Assembly (NCBI RefSeq): GCF_002005105.1
Contig: NZ_MSCV01000026.1
Location: forward strand, 24,766-88,765
Direction of reading: 5' to 3'
Source: Methylocaldum sp. 14B
Lineage (GTDB): Bacteria > Pseudomonadota > Gammaproteobacteria > Methylococcales > Methylococcaceae
DNA: 64,000 nucleotides
The position numbers and the translations under genes were made by a program. Of this stretch, positions 30,731-38,825 are shown in pieces. Every line of letters starts with the position of its first letter. The first letter of the stretch is position 1. The notes below the pieces were generated by a model. That model had not been told where the DNA came from and did no database searches. It saw only the letters and a program-made list of their open reading frames with translations.

Positions 30731-31533
30731 GCCCGATTCTCCGCCCAGCGCCGGACGATGCCGGCCAGTTGGTCCAGCCCGTCGGTCAATGCCGCGGGAC
30801 CTGGCTGAAGGATATCGCTGGATTTGATTTCGTGGAGTTCCCCGTCGCGCACTGCGGGAATTGTCTCCCAGCCGGCGCGTGCAGCGACCTGCTCGGGCCG
30901 GAATTTCTTCCCGCACCAGGAGCCGACGATGATGTCCGGCGCGCGCCGGACCACTTCGTGCGGATCTTGGATGATGCGGCCGCCGGCGAGCGGCTGGGCG
31001 GCGAATTCGGCGAAGACGTTCTCTCCGCCGGCCAGCGCGATGAGTTCGGACACCCAAAGAATGCCGGAGATCAGAGGCTGGTCCCATTCCTCGAAATAGA
31101 CTCTGGGGCGGACCGGCAGCGACTCGGCGCCACGGCGTACGGTTTCCATATGCGCGCTAAGGCTATCGATCAAGGCCCGCGCCTTGTCCTCAACCCCCAC
31201 CAGTGCGCCCAGCGTGCGGATCATGGCGAGAATCCCGTCCACCGAACGGTGGTTGAATACGTGCACCGTTATGCCCGCCTTGATGAGATCGCGGGCGATG
31301 TCCGCCTGCAGATTGGAAAAGCCCAGCACCAAATCGGGCTGCAAATCCAAGATCTTGTCGATTTTGGCACTGGTGAAGGCGGAGACCTTGGGCTTTTCCT
31401 TGCGCGCTCGCGGCGGCCGCACGGTAAACCCGGAAATGCCGACGATGCGGTGTTCCTCGCCCAATAAATAGAGCGTCTCCGTGGTTTCCTCGGTCAGGCA
31501 GACGATGCGTTCCGGCAGCAGTTTCGGGTTCAT
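30727..31533 (-). CDS. BtuF-like cobalamin-binding protein without signal peptide
   Basis: 268 residues related to periplasmic cobalamin- and siderophore-binding proteins: [51 protein letters not shown] and the C-terminal [29 protein letters not shown]. The protein starts directly in the fold ([12 protein letters not shown]) and no signal peptide is visible from the start at 31533, which overlaps cbiA by four bases. It therefore may act in the cytoplasm, or the true start lies elsewhere. No BtuC or BtuD gene is nearby. Confidence 0.82.
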   Translation of the reverse strand: MNPKLLPERIVCLTEETTETLYLLGEEHRIVGISGFTVRPPRARKEKPKVSAFTSAKIDKILDLQPDLVLGFSNLQADIARDLIKAGITVHVFNHRSVDGILAMIRTLGALVGVEDKARALIDSLSAHMETVRRGAESLPVRPRVYFEEWDQPLISGILWVSELIALAGGENVFAEFAAQPLAGGRIIQDPHEVVRRAPDIIVGSWCGKKFRPEQVAARAGWETIPAVRDGELHEIKSSDILQPGPAALTDGLDQLAGIVRRWAENRA

Positions 31534-32816
31534 GGCGCAAAAAGAGCCGCCACGGCGGCGGGATTCGATGGAAAGTAAAGATGCAAAAAGGAAGCCATCA
31601 AGCGCCTGTCCCGGTAAACGGCTTCGGGCTGGCCGTGGCCCTTCGCGGCAAAGGTGTTGGCAAAGGGCGCGAGATCCACCTCCGCCCGGGCATGATGAAA
31701 GGTATGACCGCGCAGGCTACCTTCAGGCAGCTCCAGCCCGTGCAGCCCCAGATTGGCCAGCCGCGTCTGCATGACGGAGCGGCCGGGCAGCAGCCCTGCC
31801 ATCTCGGCCTGATACCCTTGGGAATCGGCAAGCGTTTCCAGGAGATACAAAAGGCCCCCGCATTCGGCGAGGATGGGCTTGCCCGCCGAATGGTGGCTGC
31901 GCAGCGCTTCCTTCATGGCCCGGTTGGCGGCCAGCCGGTCGAGGTGCAGTTCCGGGTAGCCGCCCGGCAGCCAGACGGCATCGGCTTCGGGCAAAGCGCT
32001 ATCCGCCAGCGGCGAAAAGAACGCCAGGTTCGCGCCCAGGGCGCGCAAGGTATCGAGATTGGCCGGATAGAGAAAGCAGAAAGCGGCATCGCGCGCCACC
32101 GCGATCGTCACGCCTGCCAGCGGGCCGATCGGAACTTCGGATTCGATCGACGAGAACTCCGCCGGCGGCGGCAATTCGGCCAGCGGCGTACCTTCCAGCG
32201 CATCGGCCACGGCGTCGATACGGGCTTCGAGGTCGGCGATTTCTTCCGCAGGGTGGAGGCCCAGGTGGCGCTCCGGCAACGAGAAATCCGCCTCGCGCAG
32301 CAAGGCCCCGCGCCAGACGGCAGGATCGGGCAAGCCGGCGCGCAACAGCTCCGCATGCCCCTCGCTGCCGACCCGGTTGGCCAGCACGCCCGAGAACGGC
32401 AGATCCTTGTTAAACGTGGAAAGACCGTGGGCAACGGCGGCGAAGGTCTGGGCCATCGCGGAAGCGTCGATCACCGCCAGGACGGGAATGCCGAACAAAG
32501 CCGCGAGATCGGCGCTGGAGGGCGTGCCGTCGTAAAGCCCCATCACGCCTTCGACCAGGATCAGATCGGCATCGCCGGCCGCTTCGTGCAATAGGCGGCG
32601 GCAATGAGATTCGCCGCACATCCATAGGTCGAGGTTATAAACCGGCGCGCCGCTTGCCTTCTCCAACACCATCGGGTCGAGGAAGTCGGGCCCGGTCTTG
32701 AACACCCGTACCCTTCGGCCCTGGCGGGCGTACAGCCGGGCGAGACCCGCCGTGACGGTGGTCTTGCCCTGGCCCGAGGCGGGCGCGGAGATCAAGAGAG
32801 CGGGACAGCGGCTCAT
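31530..32816 (-). CDS. cbiA: cobyrinate a,c-diamide synthase
   Basis: Glutamine- and ATP-dependent amidation of the a and c carboxylates (CobB/CbiA). 428 residues: P-loop SAPASGQGKTTVTAGLARL, FKTGPDFLDPMVLEKASG, LILVEGVMGLYDGTPS, and a C-terminal amidotransferase with LAECGGLLYLLETLADS and HTFHHARAEV. ATG 32816 lies just before a small inverted-repeat element. The cobalamin genes downstream of it overlap almost without gaps. Confidence 0.94.
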   Translation of the reverse strand: MSRCPALLISAPASGQGKTTVTAGLARLYARQGRRVRVFKTGPDFLDPMVLEKASGAPVYNLDLWMCGESHCRRLLHEAAGDADLILVEGVMGLYDGTPSSADLAALFGIPVLAVIDASAMAQTFAAVAHGLSTFNKDLPFSGVLANRVGSEGHAELLRAGLPDPAVWRGALLREADFSLPERHLGLHPAEEIADLEARIDAVADALEGTPLAELPPPAEFSSIESEVPIGPLAGVTIAVARDAAFCFLYPANLDTLRALGANLAFFSPLADSALPEADAVWLPGGYPELHLDRLAANRAMKEALRSHHSAGKPILAECGGLLYLLETLADSQGYQAEMAGLLPGRSVMQTRLANLGLHGLELPEGSLRGHTFHHARAEVDLAPFANTFAAKGHGQPEAVYRDRRLMASFLHLYFPSNPAAVAALFAP

Positions 32817-32822
32817 GGCTTA

Positions 32823-32964
32823 GAGGGTGTGTGAGAAGCTACTGCGCGACCCGATGGCGGCGTCGCGCGGTGCTCGAAGTCCTCATGTACCACTCGTACA
32901 CTCCGGTTTCTGCGCTCCGGGCTCCTTGCCCTCGGGCCGCTCGCTACGCTTCTCACACACCCTC
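32823..32964. repeat. 142-bp MITE-like element with 17-bp terminal inverted repeats
   Basis: Perfect inverted ends: GAGGGTGTGTGAGAAGC at 32823-32839 and its reverse complement at 32948-32964. Each end is flanked by TTA (32820-32822 and 32965-32967), consistent with a 3-bp target duplication. No transposase is inside. It separates cbiA from bluB, and bluB now reads into it. Confidence 0.8.
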
Positions 32965-33623
32965 TTAGGCAGCTTCGCGGGTCGGCCCCAGCCGTTCTCG
33001 AAAACGGTCTCTTCCGCCGGGCGGCGCGTGTCCCAGCCTACCGTTTCCAGCAAGGGTTCCGGATAGAAGGCGTCCACATGCCCCAGGCAGAGCACCGCCA
33101 CCGGCCGGGCGCCCTCCGGCAGATTCAGCAATTGGGCCAATTCGTCCGGTTCGAACAGCGAGACCCAGCCCATCCCCAGCCCTTCCGCGCGAGCGGCGAG
33201 CCACAGGTTCTGAATGGCGCAGGCGACCGAACACAAATCCATCTCCGGCAGCGTGCGCCGGCCCAGAATATAACGTTCGCGTCCCTCGGTCAGCGCTGCG
33301 ACCAGCAGTTCGCCGCACTCCAGGATGCCTTCGAGCTTCAGGCGCAGCACCTCTTCCGCCCGCTCGCCGCAGGCCGCGGCGGTCTCTTCGCATTCCGCCC
33401 TTACCAAAGCATGGATGGCGCGGCGAAGCGACGGATCGGTGATGCGTATGAATCGCCAGGGCTGCATGTAACCCACGGAGGGAGCGAAGCGAGCGGCTTC
33501 GAGCAGCCGCTGCAATACCGCCGGATCGATCGCGCCGGGGCGGAAATGGCGGGTGTCGCGCCGTTCCCGGATGACCCGGTAAATCGCGACACGGTCGTCG
33601 TCCGGGTAGCGATGTTCCGTCAT
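32883..33623 (-). CDS. bluB: 5,6-dimethylbenzimidazole synthase
   Basis: Nitroreductase-fold enzyme that breaks down FMNH2 with oxygen to give DMB, the lower ligand of B12. 246 residues from ATG 33623. BluB motifs: VIRERRDTRHFRPGAIDPAVLQRLLEAARFAPSVGYMQPWRFIRI, LPEMDLCSVACAIQNLWLAARAEGLGMGWVSLFEPDEL and VAVLCLGHVDAFYPEPLLE. The last 26 or so residues (from about KRVCEKRSERPEG) are encoded by the inverted-repeat element and do not belong to the family. The core enzyme should be intact. Confidence 0.94.
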   Translation of the reverse strand: MTEHRYPDDDRVAIYRVIRERRDTRHFRPGAIDPAVLQRLLEAARFAPSVGYMQPWRFIRITDPSLRRAIHALVRAECEETAAACGERAEEVLRLKLEGILECGELLVAALTEGRERYILGRRTLPEMDLCSVACAIQNLWLAARAEGLGMGWVSLFEPDELAQLLNLPEGARPVAVLCLGHVDAFYPEPLLETVGWDTRRPAEETVFENGWGRPAKLPKRVCEKRSERPEGKEPGAQKPECTSGT

Positions 33624-33636
33624 TGGTATTCCGTCA

Positions 33637-34242
33637 TTAGAGATCGATGCCGGCTTGCGCCCGCACGCCGGCCCCATAGGCATGCTTGACATCGCGCATC
33701 TCGGTCACGGTGTCCGCGGCGTCGATCAGCCCTTGCGGCGCGCCGCGCCCGGTAACCACCACGTGCTGCATGGGCGGGCGCGCAGCAAGATCCATCAGCA
33801 CCCTCTCGATGTCCAGATAACCGTATTTCAGGGGATAGGTGAGTTCATCCAGAACCACGAGTCCATAACCCGGATCGGTGAGCATGGCGCGGGCTGTTTC
33901 CCAGCCCTCGCGGGCGACGGCGGTATCCCGTTCGAGGTCCTGCGTCTCCCAGGTAAAACCCTCGCCCAGCACCCGCCATTCCACGTCCGGTTGCCGCCGG
34001 AAGAAGGCCTCTTCCCCGGTATCCGAACGGCCCTTGATGAACTGGCACACGCCCACCTTCATGCCGTGCCCCAGAGCGCGGGCGACCATGCCGAACGCGG
34101 AAGAGGACTTGCCCTTGCCGTTGCCGGTGAGGACCAACAGCAGGCCCTTGTCCAGCGTGGCTAGTGCGATGGCGCTGTCGACGACCGCCTTCTTGCGCGC
34201 CATCCGCCGGCGGTGGCGTTCCTCTCGCGACGAATCCGACAT
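33637..34242 (-). CDS. cobO: cob(I)yrinic acid a,c-diamide adenosyltransferase
   Basis: CobA/BtuR-type corrinoid adenosyltransferase of the CobO class, using ATP. 201 residues. The P-loop LLLVLTGNGKGKSSSAFGMVARALGHGMKVGVCQFIKG is diagnostic, followed by FTWETQDLERD, GLVVLDELTYPLKYGYLD and VVVTGRGAPQGLIDAADTVTEMRDVKHAY. It lies 13 bp upstream of bluB and 12 bp downstream of the membrane-protein gene. Confidence 0.96.
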   Translation of the reverse strand: MSDSSREERHRRRMARKKAVVDSAIALATLDKGLLLVLTGNGKGKSSSAFGMVARALGHGMKVGVCQFIKGRSDTGEEAFFRRQPDVEWRVLGEGFTWETQDLERDTAVAREGWETARAMLTDPGYGLVVLDELTYPLKYGYLDIERVLMDLAARPPMQHVVVTGRGAPQGLIDAADTVTEMRDVKHAYGAGVRAQAGIDL

Positions 34243-34254
34243 GGGGGACCTGCG

Positions 34255-34842
34255 TCAGTGCGCCTGACGTCCGTCGTCTTCAGCGGACCGCCCAGGTCTG
34301 GCCAAGCCGAAGGCCAGATGAACCAGGATTGCCGCCGTGATGTACAGCGCAATGCCTTCCAGCGCATGCGGGAAGTATCGGGCCAGCCGTGCGCCGAATT
34401 CGGCGAAGCTGGTTTCCTCAAAACGCCCGGAGAAGAAGTAAAAACCGCCGCTGGTCAGGAGTTCGCAGATTGCGGCACCGGTCACCAGAGCCAAGGCCAG
34501 CAACGGCAGGGTGGAGAACCGGAAATGGTAACCGCGCGCGTACCAGCGGCCCGCCAGCCACAATGTGGCGTAGGCCGGCAAAAGGAATCCGTAGGCCGGG
34601 CTGACGCAGAAATCGCTGACGCCCAACCAAGTAATGGCCACGTAATCGCTGACCACAGCCAGCCCGAGCAAGGCCGGGAAAGCCCAGACCGAGCGCAGAT
34701 AGAAACCGGCGAGGAAGAAGACCGCCCACGACGCGTCGGGCAAATGAGTGATGCTCGCGAAATGGTGGCTGCGGGTAGCGGCCATGAGTACGGCCAGCCC
34801 CAGGGCGATAGACCAAACGTTCTTCGATGTCGTGTCATGCAT
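34255..34842 (-). CDS. membrane protein of the cobalamin locus, possibly a corrinoid transporter component
   Basis: 195 residues with about six hydrophobic segments (IALGLAVLMAATRSHHF; ASWAVFFLAGFYL; AFPALLGLAVVSDYVAITWLG; GFLLPAYATLWLAG; LALALVTGAAICELLTSGGFYFF; EGIALYITAAILVHLAFGLA). GGAGATCC precedes the ATG. It lies between btuB and cobO and resembles small integral proteins found next to TonB-dependent B12 receptors. A role in inner-membrane uptake, perhaps as a substrate-binding S-type component, is inference from position; no energy-coupling genes are seen. Confidence 0.7.
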   Translation of the reverse strand: MHDTTSKNVWSIALGLAVLMAATRSHHFASITHLPDASWAVFFLAGFYLRSVWAFPALLGLAVVSDYVAITWLGVSDFCVSPAYGFLLPAYATLWLAGRWYARGYHFRFSTLPLLALALVTGAAICELLTSGGFYFFSGRFEETSFAEFGARLARYFPHALEGIALYITAAILVHLAFGLARPGRSAEDDGRQAH

Positions 34843-34914
34843 GTCGGATCTCCATGGTTGTAGTTAGTTGTGCCGGGCGCTCATCCCCGACGAGGATGTC
34901 GTAAAAGTCGCTCC

Positions 34915-35032
34915 CGGAATGTAGGGCGGGTTAGCCCTTCGACAGGCTCAGGACAGGCTCCCTCGCGTAACCCGCCGATCCCGGAAAATGGCGGATTAAG
35001 GCAGGGTACCGCCTAATCCGCCCTACAAAGCT
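34915..35032. repeat. composite REP-like inverted repeat
   Basis: The segment opens with TAGGGCGGGTTAG and closes with CTAATCCGCCCTA, forming a long imperfect hairpin. It includes the dispersed word CCTTCGACAGGCTCAGGAC, seen again in variant form near 38540 and 62840. It sits directly downstream of btuB. Confidence 0.6.
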
Positions 35033-35036
35033 GAAA

Positions 35037-36896
35037 TTACAAGGCATCCGGCGCGTAGCGCACGGTCAGGAAGAAATTCAAGTCGTCCTGATAGAAAAAA
35101 CGGGCAGTCTGATACTGCTTGTTCAACAGATTAGCCACCCGCCCCTCCAGAGACAAGCCCCGATACAGACCCACGCTGGCGCGCAGATCGACCGTCACGT
35201 AACCGGCCAGCCGCTGGGTGTTGGCCACATCGTCGAAACGGCGGCCCTCGCCGTAAACGGTCGTTCCGACCCGAACCGGACCGACCGAGCGGTCCAGGTC
35301 GAACCGGAACATGGTCTGCGCGCGGCGCGGCAGCCGATTGCCATTATTGGCTCCTTCGGACAGATTTTCGGGATCGATCAGGCTCAAATTGGCCGCGATG
35401 TCGAAGCCCCACAGCCGAGTCGAGGCCTGGGCTTCGAGGCCGAGTATGCGCGCCCGGTCCAGGTTTTCGGCGAAGCAGCTCACCTGGCCGCACACGGTGG
35501 CGATCATGTCGTCGATCTCCGTGTGATAGCCGTTGAGCGCCCAGGCCACGTCCCAGTGCTGTCCGCTGATTCCGACTTCCCAGCTCTCCGAGGTTTCCGG
35601 CTCGAGCATCGGATTGCCGAAACCGGGGAAATAAAGTTCGTTGAAGGTGGGCGCCTTGAAGGCCTTGCCCCAGGACGCGCTTAGGCGAATGCCGTTGTCG
35701 AAGCCATAGCCCAAGGCCACATTGCCGGTGGGATAGACGCCGAACTGTTCGTTATCGTCGACGCGCGTACCCAATACCGCGTCGAATCCGCCCAAGGTCA
35801 GCTGGTACTGGGCAAAACCGGCCTTGTCGTCGCGCGAATCCACGGCATAGTCGGTCGTGCTGTCGACCTGATCGTTGTAGTAGTCCAGCCCCAGAGTCAA
35901 AAGGTGCCCCTCGGCCAACGCGAAATCGTTCTGCCAGGTGACGTTGACCCGCTGAGTGTCGAAAGTGCTGCTGAACCGCCGATCCCTGAAGTTGTCCGAC
36001 TCGTCCAGGGTGCGGCCTGCCCTGAGGCTCGTGGTCCAGAATTCAAACGGCGAATATTTCAGGCGGCCGCCCACCATTTGCTGCACGAAGGTCGAGCGGT
36101 TCTGCAAATTGCCGTCGAACTCGTTCTCGCCTTCCGCGTGCAACAGATTGCCCTCGATTTCCAGGCCGTTGTCGAAGCGGTAGCCGGCGCGAGCGCTGCC
36201 CGAAGTGTTGCGATAGCCGTCGTCGTCGGGCTGACGGGTGAAGCAGCCCCCGCCGCCCAAGCTGAAAGGCCGCCCGGCGCATGCGTTGAAGCCGCGCGTT
36301 TCCAAACGCGAACCGTTCAGGCTGTACCACGCCCGGTCGTTGCCCCCGGATACGCCGCCGGTAGCCTTGTACATCGAATGGCTGCCCGCGCCGAAGCTCA
36401 GGTAAGGCTTGAAACCCTCGCCGCCCTTGCGGGTGAAGATCTGGATCACCCCGCCGATCGCCTCCGAGCCATACAGGCTGGAGCGCGGCCCACGGACGAT
36501 CTCGATGCGTTCGATCTGGTCGATGGGGATGTCCTGGAAGGCCGTGATTCCGGTAGTGGCCGATCCGGCGCGGACGCCGTCTATCAGTACCAGCACATGA
36601 CCGGATTTGGTTCCGCGCAGGAACACCGAAGTGGACTTTCCCAGACCGCCGTTGTTGGCGATCGACAGGCCGGGCACGCCACGCAGGACCTCCTGCACGG
36701 ACTGCGCCTGCCGGCGCTCGATTTCGTCGCGGTCGATGACGGTGACCGAGGCCAGCGATTCCTCGACGCTCCGCTCCGTTCGAGTAGCGGTAACGGTAAC
36801 GGTTTCGAGCCGGGAAAGATAGGCATCGTCGGCACGGACCGACGGCAGACAAAAAAACAGCAATGCCGCCTCTAGGCAGCGGTTTTCGATTTTCAT
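35037..36896 (-). CDS. btuB: TonB-dependent vitamin B12 outer-membrane receptor
   Basis: Outer-membrane barrel that imports cobalamin using TonB energy. ATG 36896 gives 619 residues with a signal peptide (CLEAALLFFCLPSVRAD). A TonB-box-like LETVTVTATRTERS is followed by the plug domain (VTVIDRDEIERRQAQSVQEVLRGVPGLSIANNGGLGKSTSVFLRG; RIEIVRGPRSSLYGSEAIGGVIQIFT). The barrel ends with an aromatic-rich strand at LNFFLTVRYAPDAL. BtuB-like length and the upstream cobalamin riboswitch support the substrate assignment. Confidence 0.93.
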   Translation of the reverse strand: MKIENRCLEAALLFFCLPSVRADDAYLSRLETVTVTATRTERSVEESLASVTVIDRDEIERRQAQSVQEVLRGVPGLSIANNGGLGKSTSVFLRGTKSGHVLVLIDGVRAGSATTGITAFQDIPIDQIERIEIVRGPRSSLYGSEAIGGVIQIFTRKGGEGFKPYLSFGAGSHSMYKATGGVSGGNDRAWYSLNGSRLETRGFNACAGRPFSLGGGGCFTRQPDDDGYRNTSGSARAGYRFDNGLEIEGNLLHAEGENEFDGNLQNRSTFVQQMVGGRLKYSPFEFWTTSLRAGRTLDESDNFRDRRFSSTFDTQRVNVTWQNDFALAEGHLLTLGLDYYNDQVDSTTDYAVDSRDDKAGFAQYQLTLGGFDAVLGTRVDDNEQFGVYPTGNVALGYGFDNGIRLSASWGKAFKAPTFNELYFPGFGNPMLEPETSESWEVGISGQHWDVAWALNGYHTEIDDMIATVCGQVSCFAENLDRARILGLEAQASTRLWGFDIAANLSLIDPENLSEGANNGNRLPRRAQTMFRFDLDRSVGPVRVGTTVYGEGRRFDDVANTQRLAGYVTVDLRASVGLYRGLSLEGRVANLLNKQYQTARFFYQDDLNFFLTVRYAPDAL

Positions 36897-37144
36897 GTTC
36901 GATGACTTCCCCCGAGCACACCCGCGCGGGATAGGATTGCGCAAAGCACACGGAGGAAGCCGCGGACGCATTAGTCCGGGAGGCCGATCGAACGACCGGA
37001 GGCTTGCCCTGCGGGGTGAAATACAAGGATGTATTTCTACAGGATTTACCGGAAGCGCTTAGAGTTCCCCCTCCCGTCTGGAGAAGGAGCTGAATGCATA
37101 AGTCCTGTCCTAGGTAAAGGCCATCCAGGCGTCGCCCTCCGCGA
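36897..37144. other. btuB leader between riboswitch and start codon
   Basis: About 250 bp of probable mRNA leader on the minus strand. It holds a half copy of the 7.6-kb repeat near 37070-37112 (GCATAAGTCCTGTC) and no gene. The expression platform of the riboswitch must lie here or inside the riboswitch 3' end; I cannot single out a terminator. Confidence 0.4.
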
Positions 37145-37364
37145 TGCCGACCTGGCTTCAGGCCGGTCTCCGGGCTCGCGAGCGGGGGTCCTCCCCGGAA
37201 CAGCGCCTTCCCGCGCTCTAAAAGCGCAGTGGCATTGTGCTGTTCCTCAACTCGCTTACCGTTGCGGGGGCAGCGCCGGCCTTGTTCCTCATGAGTCAGG
37301 AACGCACCGGCTTCCCGTTTAATCCCGGCCGTAGAGCTCGCCGGGACACCTGAAGCGGTCGGCA
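37145..37364 (-). promoter_or_regulatory. cobalamin riboswitch
   Basis: Read on the minus strand, the P1 stem is TGCCGACC at the 5' end and GGTCGGCA at the 3' end. Inside are the conserved B12-aptamer words: GCGCTGCCCCCGCAACGGTAA, the GCCACTG core (AATGCCACTGCGC) and the 3' element CCCGGAGACCGGCC with GAAGCCAGG. This is a full aptamer. It should repress btuB, and probably the genes after it, when adenosylcobalamin is plentiful. Confidence 0.95.
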
Positions 37365-37486
37365 GGTTAATCGATAAACGGGAAGGCGTCAATAAAAAGT
37401 GAATGGCATAACAATCGGCACACGGCAGGGTGTCGCAAAAGTAAGCCGGGACAACGAAGGAATCCCAGAAATCCATCTGGTGTGCT

Positions 37487-37602
37487 GGTTCCCAAACTCC
37501 CGTTTGGGAACCCGTCTTGAGAAGCTCCTGCTTCTCAGCGCGCGTCCGGTTTCGGGAAGCCAGAGCTTCCCGATATAGCTCCCAAGCGGGAGCATGGGAG
37601 CT
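37487..37602. repeat. cluster of four different perfect hairpins
   Basis: Four short palindromes follow one another: 37487-37512 (11-bp arms GGTTCCCAAAC), 37519-37536 (GAGAAGC arms, TCCT loop), 37553-37572 (CGGGAAGC arms, CAGA loop) and 37577-37602 (AGCTCCCA arms). The stems differ in sequence. They lie just after the nuclease gene on its downstream side and could terminate or protect its mRNA. Confidence 0.7.
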
Positions 37603-37634
37603 GACGAAATATAATGAGCCGCACCGTGGACGCC

Positions 37635-38429
37635 CTACCCCTTGTCGCACCCGATCGGTACTACCCATGACCCTTTCGGCTTCGTGGTCCGTGCGTCGCC
37701 GGCAACCGGCAATTTCTCTCGGGTCAGGCGTTCGACATCGGCAACGGTCACGAGATAGCGGTCGAGTTCCTTTTCGACCGCATCCTTCGTGTTCGGCACG
37801 ATCCACGCGATAGCCCGGCCGTCCCCGCGCACGATCACCTTCCAAAAAGCGTCGGGCGTTTTCACGCCGTGAGATTTCACGAAATAGTCGTCGGCGGGAT
37901 TGTGTCCCCAGATCACCCCGCCGATCACCAATAGCTCGTCGATATCCCGATAGCACTCGACGATTTCCTCGGTGAGCTTCCATGCACCGCGATTCATCTG
38001 GGAAGTCTGCGGCAGGATATTGGTCATGTAGTTGCTCTGCCGGATCGCTACCGCCGAAGTATCGAGATGGTTGGCCGGAACCTGGTGCCCGCGGTCGTAG
38101 CCGTGGCCGTAACCCTTCGCGCTGGTTTGCTGGCATTCCTTCGGCACGTAGGGATCAATCTTGAAGTGGTCGGCGCGAGGCTCGCTGCCGTCGTCGCGCT
38201 GGGCGTTGTAGCGGAATTTCACCGCGCCGCGCTTCTCGCAGTCGATCCATACCGTGAAGCCTTCGTAGTCGAGGCGGAGCAGGTTTCCTTCGCGGTGAAT
38301 CTCGGTCGGCGGGATGGCCGTCTTATCGGCGCGCAGCGCGGGATATTCAGGGCTGCCGCCACGGGGAACACCGGTACAAGCGGCAAGCACCGCGGAGAAG
38401 ATCAGGGGCAGTAAAGCAAGACGTCTCAT
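37635..38429 (-). CDS. DNA/RNA non-specific endonuclease, lipoprotein or secreted
   Basis: NUC1/Serratia-nuclease family, about 264 residues. ATG 38429 (MRRLALLPLIFSAVLAACTG) gives the cleanest signal peptide with a lipobox-like LAAC; another ATG lies 12 bases upstream. The catalytic motif is YDRGHQVPANHLD (DRGH) and the metal-binding Asn region is NYMTNILPQTSQMNRGAWKLTEE. It is probably a periplasmic or surface nuclease for nucleic-acid scavenging. No inhibitor gene is adjacent. Confidence 0.92.
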   Translation of the reverse strand: MRRLALLPLIFSAVLAACTGVPRGGSPEYPALRADKTAIPPTEIHREGNLLRLDYEGFTVWIDCEKRGAVKFRYNAQRDDGSEPRADHFKIDPYVPKECQQTSAKGYGHGYDRGHQVPANHLDTSAVAIRQSNYMTNILPQTSQMNRGAWKLTEEIVECYRDIDELLVIGGVIWGHNPADDYFVKSHGVKTPDAFWKVIVRGDGRAIAWIVPNTKDAVEKELDRYLVTVADVERLTREKLPVAGDARTTKPKGSWVVPIGCDKG

Positions 38430-38667
38430 GGCTCGGAACAAAAAAGCGCGGAGTCTATCAAAACCGCGTGGAACGATCGAACCTTCTTGGAAAGGGCCGT
38501 TAAGGAAGCTCCGAACAAGCGGATTCCGTTCATGCCCCTTCGACTCGGCTCAGGACAGGCCTGTCGAAGGACTTAATCAGAGCTTCTTTAACGGCTTAGA
38601 CACGCCCTACCGGGCATTGACAGCCGCGGCGAAAATTGTGATCTTTTCAAGGAACCGATCGACCGGC

Positions 38668-38708
38668 GGGCGGTTAGCTCAGCGGGAGAGCACTGCCTTC
38701 ACACGGCA
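38668..38708 (+). pseudogene. 5' half of a disrupted tRNA-Val(CAC) gene
   Basis: The 7-base acceptor strand GGGCGGT, D stem GCTC/GAGC, anticodon stem CTGCC and loop TTCACAC (anticodon CAC) are present, followed by GGCA. Then the sequence departs (TGGTTGAACTAC) and no T arm or acceptor partner follows. The missing half is at 49056-49103. Confidence 0.9.
38695..38708. other. left attachment core
   Basis: GCCTTCACACGGCA, identical to the copy at 49056-49069. It covers the 3' strand of the anticodon stem, the loop and part of the other stem strand of tRNA-Val. Confidence 0.88.
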
Positions 38709-38768
38709 TGGTTGAACTACATAGAACGGCAAATAAATCAAACACTTAATCTATATCTAAGAACAGCT

Positions 38769-38790
38769 TAAGTGAACAGTAAGTGAAAAA
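38769..38790. promoter_or_regulatory. probable integrase arm-type sites, left
   Basis: Two direct copies of TAAGTGAA spaced 11 bp apart (TAAGTGAACAG then TAAGTGAAAAA). The same pair with the same spacing is found at the other end beside the integrase start. Confidence 0.6.
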
Positions 38791-38820
38791 TAAGCCCGGC
38801 GATGAACCGCCGGGCTTTTC
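38785..38820. terminator. bidirectional intrinsic terminator after the tape-measure gene
   Basis: AGCCCGGCG and CGCCGGGCT arms with a short loop, with an A-run on one side and TTTT on the other. It lies immediately downstream of the tape-measure stop on the minus strand. Confidence 0.75.
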
Positions 38821-38825
38821 CATGT

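Noticed and set aside
35904..36875. Long plus-strand frame opposite btuB
   Set aside because: It is antisense to a clear TonB-dependent receptor and has no protein-like composition.
36043..38136. 697-aa minus-strand frame across the riboswitch and btuB start
   Set aside because: It spans the riboswitch and overlaps two real genes in another frame.
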